From NCBI GenBank assembly GCA_029863825.1, contig JAOTUP010000161.1, positions 1-5,580 of the forward strand: DNA of 5,580 bases, written 5' to 3'. The translations under genes were made by a program, and so were the position numbers. Positions 1 through 5,354 of this stretch are shown in pieces. The stretch comes from Acidobacteriota bacterium. GTDB taxonomy: Bacteria > Acidobacteriota > Thermoanaerobaculia > Multivoradales > JAHEKO01. Numbering within the stretch: position 1 is the stretch's first letter; every line of letters starts with the position of its first letter. Under the pieces are notes generated by a model. That model did no database searches and was not told where the DNA came from. It saw only the letters and a program-made list of their open reading frames with translations.

Positions 1-679
1 GTGGAAACCTATAATCGCAGGTGACGATCAGGCCGCGGTCGAGGCAGCGCACAAGTGAGCGGTACACCTCGCCCCACTCCAGTGTGACGTCTATGATCTG
101 CCCATCCTCGAGCGGAGATCGGTTCCAGAGGTCGAAGCCAGAATCCGTGAGCTCCCGCTCGAGCCAGAGAAACTGGCCACCCGCTTCATCCACCCAAAGC
201 TCCCGCAGCATCCCTCCACGACTCACAAGTCGGTGGACGGGAAATGCGTCGAACAGCTCATAGGAAAAGACGAGGCCCCGCACTGAATGAGCAGGAAGCT
301 GAGCCACATCGCCGAGGGCGTCCACTCCCGGCGGCAACGCGCGCGGCACCCGATCCCACCCCCAGAGCCGCCGCTCTTGCCGCCTGGGCACTGCTTCAAG
401 AAGTGCCCTCATGTGCTCGCCGCCGCCGTAGCCGGCTTCGAAGTAGTCGGCCCTCGCGCCGAGCTCCCGGTCGAGCCGCCCGAGGACTCGAGCCGTCGTG
501 CGTCCGAACAGCGGACTCAGCGACGAGCCGGTCACGAAATCGCCGCTTCGCCCGATCGGAGGATCCGGGCGCGCATAGTATCCGTCGGCACCGTAGAGGG
601 CCAGCTCCATGAAGACCGAGAAAGGCATCGGCCCCGAGCGGCGAATGTGCTCGATCAGACGTTCTTCCGGCGTCGTCAT
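1..679 (-). CDS. MidA/NDUFAF7-family SAM-dependent methyltransferase (partial, C-terminus beyond the left edge)
   Basis: Reading the minus strand from ATG at 679-677 gives 226 uninterrupted codons that run off the window edge. The N-terminus has the family pattern: a helix with IEHIRRSGPMPFSVFMELAL (residues 9-28), then LYGADGYY (28-35), then GRSGDFVTGSSLSPLFG (43-59), which matches the conserved GDFvTaPeiSplFG block. A glycine-rich SAM-binding loop, FEAGYGGGEHM, lies at 80-90, and SYELFDAFPVHRL at 139-151 matches the family's NExxDAxPV segment, with Tyr where Asn is usual. Known family role: mitochondrial NDUFAF7 dimethylates an arginine of a complex I subunit; the target of bacterial members is not settled. 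An in-frame TGA at 703-701 limits the start to ATG 679 or GTG 697. ATG is preferred for fit with the family N-terminus. No Shine-Dalgarno is visible. The gene is divergent from rfaE1, and no functional link to it is evident. The family call is strong; the substrate is unknown. Confidence 0.88.
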   Translation of the reverse strand, partial: MTTPEERLIEHIRRSGPMPFSVFMELALYGADGYYARPDPPIGRSGDFVTGSSLSPLFGRTTARVLGRLDRELGARADYFEAGYGGGEHMRALLEAVPRRQERRLWGWDRVPRALPPGVDALGDVAQLPAHSVRGLVFSYELFDAFPVHRLVSRGGMLRELWVDEAGGQFLWLERELTDSGFDLWNRSPLEDGQIIDVTLEWGEVYRSLVRCLDRGLIVTCDYRFP

Positions 680-686
680 TCGCCGG

Positions 687-692
687 AGTATA
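687..692 (-). promoter_or_regulatory. Possible -10 hexamer (TATACT) of a leaderless methyltransferase transcript
   Basis: On the minus strand TATACT, five of six bases of the -10 consensus, ends 7 nt before the ATG at 679. No Shine-Dalgarno lies between them. That spacing would put the transcription start at or next to the A of the ATG, as in leaderless mRNAs. The -35 region 17 bp upstream (CTGCAC, 715-710) is a poor match. This is inference from spacing; a start site further upstream is possible. Confidence 0.35.
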
Positions 693-751
693 CGCACCGC
701 TCATCGGCCGTGCAGCGTGACCTCGCCTGTTAGAGATCACTCGTACGCGAG

Positions 752-768
752 GGCGAGAGTCTTTCGCC
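752..768. repeat. Inverted repeat, short hairpin
   Basis: GGCGAGA (752-758) and TTTCGCC (762-768) pair over seven positions, including one G-T wobble, around a 3-nt loop GTC. An alternative partner for GGCGAG is CTCGCC at 722-727. No T-tract follows on either strand, so it does not look like an intrinsic terminator. Function is unknown, and short stems are easy to obtain by chance in GC-rich DNA. Confidence 0.35.
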
Positions 769-780
769 ACCGCGTCGGTC

Positions 781-811
781 GCTCGGCTGCAGGACCCCGG
801 TCCCGCCGAGC
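781..811. repeat. Composite inverted repeat, two-stage hairpin
   Basis: A perfect 7-bp outer stem, GCTCGGC (781-787) with GCCGAGC (805-811), encloses an inner stem GGAC (792-795) with GTCC (800-803) over a CCCG tetraloop. The asymmetric internal loop is TGCA on one side and a single C on the other. It is the strongest structure in the divergent region. No T-tract follows. It could be an operator-like dyad, or a structured leader if a transcript starts upstream of it. Confidence 0.45.
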
Positions 812-853
812 TGAACACCCCGCAAACGTTGGACCTGACCATCTCGCCCCATC

Positions 854-886
854 GCCGCAAACCTCTTGCCCCCTTCGGGTTGCGGC
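854..886. repeat. Inverted repeat upstream of rfaE1
   Basis: GCCGCAA (854-860) and TTGCGGC (880-886) are perfect reverse complements separated by 19 nt. CC (862-863) with GG (878-879) could extend the stem after a bulged A. It ends 40 bp before the rfaE1 start, so it would lie in the 5' leader only if transcription starts upstream. No U-tract follows; role unknown. Confidence 0.4.
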
Positions 887-910
887 TACGCGACATCGAA
901 CACCGGCTGC

Positions 911-916
911 TAGACT
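911..916 (+). promoter_or_regulatory. Possible -10 hexamer (TAGACT) for the rfaE1 operon
   Basis: TAGACT fits the TAnnnT pattern and ends 10 nt before the rfaE1 ATG, giving a predicted leader of only a few nucleotides. A weak -35-like GCGACA lies at 890-895 with a short 15-bp spacer. The alternative reading is that transcription starts upstream and GGTGA at 919-923 serves as a ribosome binding site, although its 3-nt spacing to the ATG is shorter than usual. The evidence is weak. Confidence 0.25.
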
Positions 917-926
917 TCGGTGATTC

Positions 927-1979
927 ATGTCGAAGTCACCGAAGCTGCCAAGCCCCGAGAGACTCCTCACCGTCATCGAGCAGATGGCGGGGCAGCCGGT
1001 TCTCATGTGCGTCGATCTCGTCGTCGATCGCTTCATCACCGGCATTCCGAAGCGCATCAGTCGAGAGGCTCCTGTCCTCATCCTCGAGTACGAGAGTGAG
1101 CGCTTCATCCCCGGCGGTGGTGCCAATGCCGTCGCCAACGTCGCCGCACTCGGTGGGAGAGCACTACCTCTGGGCCTTGTCGGTGCAGACGAGACCGGAA
1201 AGGCACTGCTTGACGAGCTCGATTCACGAGGTGTTCCTGTCGAGGGCATACTGGAGATTCCCGGCTATCGGACACCGACAAAAACGAGGATCCTCGGCGG
1301 TGGCCGGCATGCCATCAAGCAACAGATCGTGCGCTACGACATCGAGGATTACGCGCAGCCGGATTCCGCGGCGCGTGCCGGCTGGAGTCACGCTTTGAAC
1401 GGCTGGGCGGCGCAGCAGCCGCGTATTGCTGTGCTGAGCGACTACGGCTACGGCGCCGTCGAGCCGGACCTGGTTCCCCTTCTCCGCGATGCGTTGAGTG
1501 ATCCCGCCACGATCCTCTGCGACAGTCGCTATCGACTTTCCGAATTCGCCGGAATCAACGGTGCGACACCGAATGAGGAGGAAGCGGAACATCTCGCGGC
1601 AACATCCTTGGGCGACGATTTCCGGCACATCGACACCATCGGTGCGGACCTGCAGAACGCGCTCGGTACGGAGTTTCTTCTCATCACCCGCGGCAGCCGC
1701 GGTGCCAGTCTTGTGCTTGAAAATGGCGTCGCTCATCTGCCGGTTCACGGCACCGACCAGGTCGCCGATGTCACCGGCGCCGGCGACACCGTGATCGGTA
1801 CCTTTGCTCTGGCGCTCGCTGCCACCGCTTCCCCCATCGAAGCGGCCATTCTCGCCAGTTACGCCGGCGGTGTCGTGGTACAGAAGCTCGGCACCGCGAC
1901 GGCTTCGCCAGCTGAGCTCATTCATGCCGTCACGTCAGATTCTTCAGTGATCGAGAACGTCAAATGGGACAGATTCTGA
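927..1979 (+). CDS. rfaE1: D-glycero-beta-D-manno-heptose-7-phosphate kinase (PfkB/ribokinase family)
   Basis: This cytoplasmic kinase phosphorylates C1 of heptose-7-phosphate using ATP, an early step toward ADP-heptose for LPS inner core. At 350 aa it is about the length of the kinase half of fused HldE. Visible motifs: paired aspartates D30 and D34 followed by RISREAPV (43-50), the heptose-kinase signature; the glycine-rich PGGGANAVANVAALGG (62-77); TPTKTR (116-121) and the IVRYDIED segment (134-141); GATPNEEEAE (212-221); and the PfkB signature VTGAGDTVIGTF (282-293), in which D287 is the expected catalytic base. The C-terminal GTATASPAEL is also typical. Position 29, often Gly before the first Asp, is Val here (CVD), a minor deviation. 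The ATG at 927 gives a normal-length N-terminus. It is the first gene of a three-gene operon and overlaps rfaE2 by 16 bp. The function is secure because the adenylyltransferase follows directly, which separates it from generic sugar kinases. Confidence 0.93.
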   Translation: MSKSPKLPSPERLLTVIEQMAGQPVLMCVDLVVDRFITGIPKRISREAPVLILEYESERFIPGGGANAVANVAALGGRALPLGLVGADETGKALLDELDSRGVPVEGILEIPGYRTPTKTRILGGGRHAIKQQIVRYDIEDYAQPDSAARAGWSHALNGWAAQQPRIAVLSDYGYGAVEPDLVPLLRDALSDPATILCDSRYRLSEFAGINGATPNEEEAEHLAATSLGDDFRHIDTIGADLQNALGTEFLLITRGSRGASLVLENGVAHLPVHGTDQVADVTGAGDTVIGTFALALAATASPIEAAILASYAGGVVVQKLGTATASPAELIHAVTSDSSVIENVKWDRF

Positions 1980-2443
1980 CCCGGCTCGAGCTTCGGCACG
2001 CAGTGGAGCGGCTACGCGACCAGCGCCGGACTGTCGCACTCGCCAACGGGCACTTCGACCTTCTGCACGTTGGCCACCTGCGCTACTTGCGCGCGGCCGC
2101 TCGAGAGGCCAACGTCCTAGTCGTCGCCATCAACGACGACGACTCGGTGCAGCGGCTCAAGGGCCCCGGGCGCCCACTGGTGCCGGCAACGGAGCGCGCG
2201 GAGCTGCTGGCTGCCCTCGAGCCGGTAGACTTCGTCGTCGTGTTCGAGGGCGACACACCAGCGCCGCTGCTGGAAGAGCTGCAGCCCGACGTGCATTGCA
2301 AAGGCCCCGACTATGACCGGCCGGAGAATGTGCCCGAGTACGAGGTCGTGCGCGCGTACGGAGGTCGCACCGCACTCGTTGGCGATCCCAAAGACCACGC
2401 GACGAGCGATCTAATCAGCAAGGTGCGGGCTCTCGCCGACTGA
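1964..2443 (+). CDS. rfaE2: D-glycero-beta-D-manno-heptose 1-phosphate adenylyltransferase
   Basis: This enzyme transfers AMP from ATP to heptose-1-phosphate, giving ADP-D-glycero-beta-D-manno-heptose, which HldD then epimerises. The 159-aa protein is a single nucleotidyltransferase domain. It has NGHFDLLHVGHLRYL (28-42) with the HxGH signature at H35-H38, NDDDSVQRLKGPGRPL (57-72), RAELLAAL (78-85), CKGPDY (112-117) and TSDLISKV (147-154). All match the C-terminal half of HldE in order. The first motif is normally NGCFD or NGTFD; here it reads NGHFD. The ATG at 1964 lies inside rfaE1 in the -1 frame, with purine-rich GAGAA at 1953-1957 as a weak ribosome binding site, so translational coupling to rfaE1 is likely. 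Gene order equals the domain order of fused HldE. The function is secure from motifs and neighbours. Confidence 0.94.
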   Translation: MGQILTRLELRHAVERLRDQRRTVALANGHFDLLHVGHLRYLRAAAREANVLVVAINDDDSVQRLKGPGRPLVPATERAELLAALEPVDFVVVFEGDTPAPLLEELQPDVHCKGPDYDRPENVPEYEVVRAYGGRTALVGDPKDHATSDLISKVRALAD

Positions 2444-2463
2444 CTCGAGCACACCGCATCATC

Positions 2464-3486
2464 GTGTCGACACCGCGAATACTGATCCTTCGAACCAGTG
2501 CCCTCGGCGACATCGTGCACGCGTTGCCGGTCCTGGCGGCGCTCCGTCGCCACCATCCTTCTGCAACCATCGGATGGGTCATCGAAGAAGCCTTTGCGCC
2601 GCTGCTGCAAGAGCACATCGACATCGACGAGCTGATGCCGATTCGTCTGCGGCTCTGGCGGCGGCGACCGTCCTCGCCATCCGTGTGGCGAGAGGCGGCA
2701 CAATTCGTCAGTCGACTCCACGAGTTTTCCGCCGACATAGTCCTCGACCTCATGGGCAATCACAAGGCCGGGATTCTGGCGGCCCTGTCCCTTGCCGATC
2801 GCCGCATCGGTCTCGCCGCGCCCTTCCGACGAGAGCCCTCGAGCGCGCTGTGGATCTCACAGCCAATCGCAGCGCGAGGTGACCACGCGGTCGACCGCAT
2901 GCTGTCGGTCCTCGACGGCCTCGATTTGCCTGCAGAGCCAGCCGACTTCTCACCGCAGCACCTGCTGGAAGCCGCTGAGAACTTCCCGCCGCTCGACAGG
3001 CCTTCGGTTCTGCTCCACCCGGGAACCGGCTGGCCAAACAAGGACTATCCACCGGCGGCCTGGGGGCGCGTTGCCGCCGTGATCGCCAATCGCGTGGATG
3101 CAACGGTATGGATCACGCCGGGACCTGGGGAGAACGAGTTGGCAGAGCGGGTTCGCCAGGCCGCTGATGGCGCCGCTCGCGTCCTCTCGCCGCCGTCACT
3201 GCCAGGACTGGTCTATCTGCAGCGCCGCGCATCGCTCGTTCTCGGCGGCGACACCGGACCGATCCACCTGGCTCACGCCCTGGGCACTCCGACTCTCTGC
3301 GTCATGGGACCGACGGACCCCGATCGCCACGGCCCGTATCGCTCCCCAGACCGGGCAATCTGGCATTCTCTCCCATGCAGCTTCTGCCACAAGAAGTTCG
3401 ACGGACCAAAGGCCTGCCTGCACGAGATCGACCCCGAGACTGTCGGCGAACGAGCCTTGGGAATACTCACCGGCAGCCTTCATTGA
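2464..3486 (+). CDS. waaC: Lipopolysaccharide heptosyltransferase I (glycosyltransferase family 9)
   Basis: This enzyme transfers heptose from ADP-heptose to Kdo of the LPS inner core at the inner face of the cytoplasmic membrane. The 340-aa protein has the two-domain GT9 layout. The N-terminal domain opens with ILRTSALGDIVHALPV (8-23), whose D16 corresponds to the proposed catalytic Asp of WaaC. GWVIEEAF (37-44) and the basic RLRLWRRRP that follows are WaaC-like rather than WaaF-like. The C-terminal domain has HPGTGWPNKDYP (185-196), with K193 a likely phosphate contact, and GGDTGPIHLAHALGTP (261-276), with D263 the donor-binding Asp, then GPTDPDRHGPY. Cysteines C305, C308 and C318 form a C-x2-C-x9-C cluster of the kind seen in many GT9 proteins. 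The start is GTG at 2464; upstream in-frame codons offer no ATG, GTG or TTG before rfaE2 coding sequence. The ribosome binding site is poor, and translation probably depends on coupling from rfaE2, whose stop is 20 bp upstream. WaaF or WaaQ activity is less likely. Confidence 0.88.
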   Translation: MSTPRILILRTSALGDIVHALPVLAALRRHHPSATIGWVIEEAFAPLLQEHIDIDELMPIRLRLWRRRPSSPSVWREAAQFVSRLHEFSADIVLDLMGNHKAGILAALSLADRRIGLAAPFRREPSSALWISQPIAARGDHAVDRMLSVLDGLDLPAEPADFSPQHLLEAAENFPPLDRPSVLLHPGTGWPNKDYPPAAWGRVAAVIANRVDATVWITPGPGENELAERVRQAADGAARVLSPPSLPGLVYLQRRASLVLGGDTGPIHLAHALGTPTLCVMGPTDPDRHGPYRSPDRAIWHSLPCSFCHKKFDGPKACLHEIDPETVGERALGILTGSLH

Positions 3487-3512
3487 CCGCTTTTTTTTTC
3501 CACTGCTACACT
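3483..3512 (+). promoter_or_regulatory. Predicted sigma-70-type promoter of pilB with poly-T spacer
   Basis: A -35 element TTGACC (3483-3488, five of six consensus bases) and an extended -10 TGCTACACT (TGN at 3504-3506, hexamer TACACT at 3507-3512) are separated by 18 bp. The spacer contains nine consecutive T at 3491-3499. The -35 covers the waaC stop codon. Predicted transcription starts near 3519, leaving a leader of about 110 nt. The T-tract is not preceded by a stable stem, so reading it as a rho-independent terminator of the waaC operon is less convincing. Confidence 0.5.
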
Positions 3513-3518
3513 TGCGCC

Positions 3519-3629
3519 ATCATCGAGCGGAACGACCCTCGGAAAAAGAACGACTTTGCCTGATCCCACACGTTTGATCTCAGTCCCCGCGGTCGTCCCG
3601 TCGTTCGTCAAGCCCAAAGGGAGACACCA
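3519..3629 (+). other. Potentially structured pilB 5' leader
   Basis: CGGAACGACC (3528-3537) can pair with GGTCGTCCCG (3591-3600) over nine of ten positions. The heptamer GAACGAC occurs twice (3530-3536 and 3548-3554), and both copies are perfectly complementary to GTCGTTC at 3600-3606, which lies 9 nt before the ribosome binding site. The pairings are mutually exclusive, so alternative folds are possible. The start coordinate depends on the predicted promoter. No known riboswitch class was recognised. Confidence 0.3.
3616..3623 (+). promoter_or_regulatory. Ribosome binding site of pilB
   Basis: AAAGGGAG lies 6 nt before the GTG at 3630. It is the clearest Shine-Dalgarno in the window and supports GTG 3630 as the start, since the first ATG downstream (3648) would remove the start of the first MshEN-like motif. 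Confidence 0.75.
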
Positions 3630-5342
3630 GTGAACCGTATCGGCGAAATGCTCGTTTCGGCGGGCAAGATTTCCAAGGAAGAGCTCGACCAAGCGCTCGG
3701 AAGTCAGCAGAAGGAGGGCGGCCGACTCGGCACTCACCTGGTGAAACTGGGGCTTCTTGGCGATGAGGAGCTCGTCGAGTTCCTGTCGCAGCGCTATGGC
3801 GTTCCCGCCATCAATCTGAACGAAGTCGAGATCGACGAGTCGATCATCAAGATCATCCCACCCGACGTGGCTCGAAAGTACACGATCCTGCCGGTTTCGA
3901 AGGCGGGGGCCAGACTCACCATCGCCATGGTCGACCCGACCAACGTCTTCGCAATGGACGACATCAAGTTCATGACCGGCTATAACGTCGAGCCGGTCGT
4001 GACCTCGGAGGCGGCCCTGCGAGACGGCATCGACAAGTACTACGGATCGACTCACTCGATCGAGTTGAAGAAGGTGATGGAGGACATTGCCGACACCGAC
4101 GATGCCGACCTGGAGGTGCTCGACGACGACGACGACCTCGATCTCGCCGAACTCGAGCAGCAGTCGGAGGAGGCGCCGGTCGTACGACTCGTCAACATCA
4201 TCTTGACGGACGCGATCAAACGCGGCGCGTCCGATATCCACATCGAGCCATACGAGAAGGAGTACCGGGTCCGCTACAGGATCGACGGCATTCTCTACGA
4301 GATGATGCGGCCACCGCTGAAGCTCAAGGAAGCTATCACCAGCCGCGTCAAGATCATGGCCAAGCTCGATATCGCCGAGAAGCGCCTGCCACAGGACGGG
4401 CGGATCAAGATCAAGACCAAGCTCGGGAACAAGATCAAGGATCTGGATTTCCGCGTCTCGGTCATTCCAGCGATCTTCGGCGAGAAGATCGTGCTTCGCC
4501 TTCTCGACAAAGACAACCTGATGCTCGACATGACGAGGCTCGGCTTCGAGGAAGAGCCGCTGCGCCGCTTCGAGCAAGCGATCTTCAGACCGTACGGCAT
4601 GGTTCTGGTCACCGGCCCGACGGGCTCCGGGAAGACCAACACGCTCTACTCGGCGCTGTCGCGGATCAATACACCCGAAGTCAACATCATGACGGCCGAA
4701 GATCCGGTCGAGTTCAATATCGGCGGCATCAACCAGGTACAGATGAAAGAGCAGATCGGCCTCAACTTCGCCGCCACTCTCCGCTCTTTCCTGCGTCAGG
4801 ATCCCAACATCGTGCTGGTCGGAGAGATCCGAGACTTTGAGACAGCCGAGGTGGCGATCAAGGCGGCAATGACCGGCCACCTGGTGCTCTCGACACTCCA
4901 TACCAACGACGCACCGTCATCAATCAACAGGCTCATGAATATGGGCATCGAGCCTTTCCTCGTTGCCAGCTCGACGCATCTGGTCGTCGCCCAGCGTCTC
5001 GTGCGACGGATCTGCTCGAACTGTAAGGAACCGTACGAGGTGCCGCCACAGGCGCTTCACAACATCGGTTTTTCCAAGGACGAGGTCAAGTCACTGCAAA
5101 TGTTCCGCGGCCGAGGCTGCGACACGTGCTCGGGCACCGGCTACAAGGGGCGAGTCGGTCTCTACGAGGTCATGGACATCGAAGAAGACATCAAGGAGTT
5201 GATCCTCTCCGGAGGCAGCGCCTACGAATTGCGCGAGAAGTCGATCGAAAACGGTATGCTGACATTGCGTCACAGCGGCCTGCAGAAGATACGCGACGGG
5301 GTTACCAGTATCGACGAAGTGATGCGTGAGACCGTCGCCTAG
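3630..5342 (+). CDS. pilB: Type IV pilus assembly (extension) ATPase PilB
   Basis: This cytoplasmic hexameric ATPase of the GspE/PilB family drives pilin polymerisation at the pilus base. The 570-aa length is typical. The N-terminal domain has two 24-residue MshEN-like motifs, R3-Q26 and R32-R55, spaced by five residues; this arrangement binds c-di-GMP in known MshEN proteins. The second motif ends in Arg instead of Gln. After a region with PPDVARKY (77-84) and DDIKFMTGYNVEPV comes an acidic linker with five consecutive Asp (165-169). The ATPase core has ASDIHIEP (200-207), an arginine-rich YRVRYRIDG (212-220), Walker A GPTGSGKT (329-336, K335), an Asp box AEDPVEF (356-362), Walker B IVLVGEIRD (394-402, E399) and a His box GHLVLSTLHTND (416-427). 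Four cysteines, C462/C465 and C497/C500, form the zinc-binding C-terminal site. PilT is excluded by the N-terminal domain and zinc site; GspE is possible, but the N-terminal style is PilB. No other pilus gene is visible. It probably has its own promoter. Confidence 0.93.
   Translation: MNRIGEMLVSAGKISKEELDQALGSQQKEGGRLGTHLVKLGLLGDEELVEFLSQRYGVPAINLNEVEIDESIIKIIPPDVARKYTILPVSKAGARLTIAMVDPTNVFAMDDIKFMTGYNVEPVVTSEAALRDGIDKYYGSTHSIELKKVMEDIADTDDADLEVLDDDDDLDLAELEQQSEEAPVVRLVNIILTDAIKRGASDIHIEPYEKEYRVRYRIDGILYEMMRPPLKLKEAITSRVKIMAKLDIAEKRLPQDGRIKIKTKLGNKIKDLDFRVSVIPAIFGEKIVLRLLDKDNLMLDMTRLGFEEEPLRRFEQAIFRPYGMVLVTGPTGSGKTNTLYSALSRINTPEVNIMTAEDPVEFNIGGINQVQMKEQIGLNFAATLRSFLRQDPNIVLVGEIRDFETAEVAIKAAMTGHLVLSTLHTNDAPSSINRLMNMGIEPFLVASSTHLVVAQRLVRRICSNCKEPYEVPPQALHNIGFSKDEVKSLQMFRGRGCDTCSGTGYKGRVGLYEVMDIEEDIKELILSGGSAYELREKSIENGMLTLRHSGLQKIRDGVTSIDEVMRETVA
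4122..4136 (+). repeat. (GAC)5 triplet repeat inside pilB
   Basis: Five perfect in-frame GAC codons encode D165-D169 in the acidic linker between the N-terminal and ATPase domains of PilB. A length change by whole triplets would keep the frame and alter only linker length. It is short and may be stable. Confidence 0.6.
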
Positions 5343-5354
5343 CTGATCCTAGGC
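5337..5354. terminator. Hairpin between convergent pilB and adenosyltransferase genes
   Basis: GCCTAG (5337-5342) and CTAGGC (5349-5354) are a perfect 6-bp inverted repeat around the 6-nt loop CTGATC. The left arm contains the pilB stop TAG, and the right arm contains the minus-strand TAG of the adenosyltransferase. On the + strand TTT follows the stem; on the - strand there is no T-run. It may act as a weak terminator, mainly for pilB. The stem is short, so termination efficiency is doubtful. Confidence 0.4.

Larger units (their letters stand above)
680..926. other. Divergent intergenic region without a credible gene
   Basis: These 247 bp separate the divergent methyltransferase and rfaE1 starts. 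The reading frames that cross the region translate to arginine- and serine-rich sequence without recognisable motifs, and they overlap real genes out of frame. What the stretch does hold is three inverted repeats able to form hairpins (752-768, 781-811, 854-886) and a -10-like hexamer near each start codon. It presumably carries both promoters. No tRNA or known riboswitch pattern was recognised. Confidence 0.6.

Noticed and set aside
244..923. Open reading frames on the + strand (244-612, 287-733, 609-923) and on the - strand (396-896)
   Set aside because: They are arginine- and serine-rich, lack motifs, and overlap the methyltransferase out of frame. The MidA-family reading explains 1-679 fully.
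1224..1925. A 233-codon open reading frame on the minus strand opposite rfaE1
   Set aside because: It has no family motif and lies wholly within rfaE1, whose kinase motifs are complete and in order.
1960..1979. Programmed -1 frameshift to fuse RfaE1 and RfaE2
   Set aside because: No X-XXY-YYZ slippery heptamer is present, and rfaE2 has its own ATG with the full expected N-terminus.
3491..3499. Nine-T tract read as an intrinsic terminator of the LPS operon
   Set aside because: The bases before it do not form a stable GC-rich stem next to the Ts; only about 3 bp can be paired. The promoter-spacer reading fits better, though weak termination is not excluded.
3495..3520. Sigma-54 promoter for pilB, as used for some pilus genes
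   Set aside because: The region has TTGC but lacks the TGGCA half at the required spacing, so the -24/-12 pattern is not met.
3480..4901. A 473-codon open reading frame on the minus strand opposite pilB
   Set aside because: Its translation is rich in Asp, Leu, Val and Arg without any recognisable motif, and it is the mirror of GC-rich pilB codons. The plus strand has an unmistakable PilB with all motifs over the same bases.
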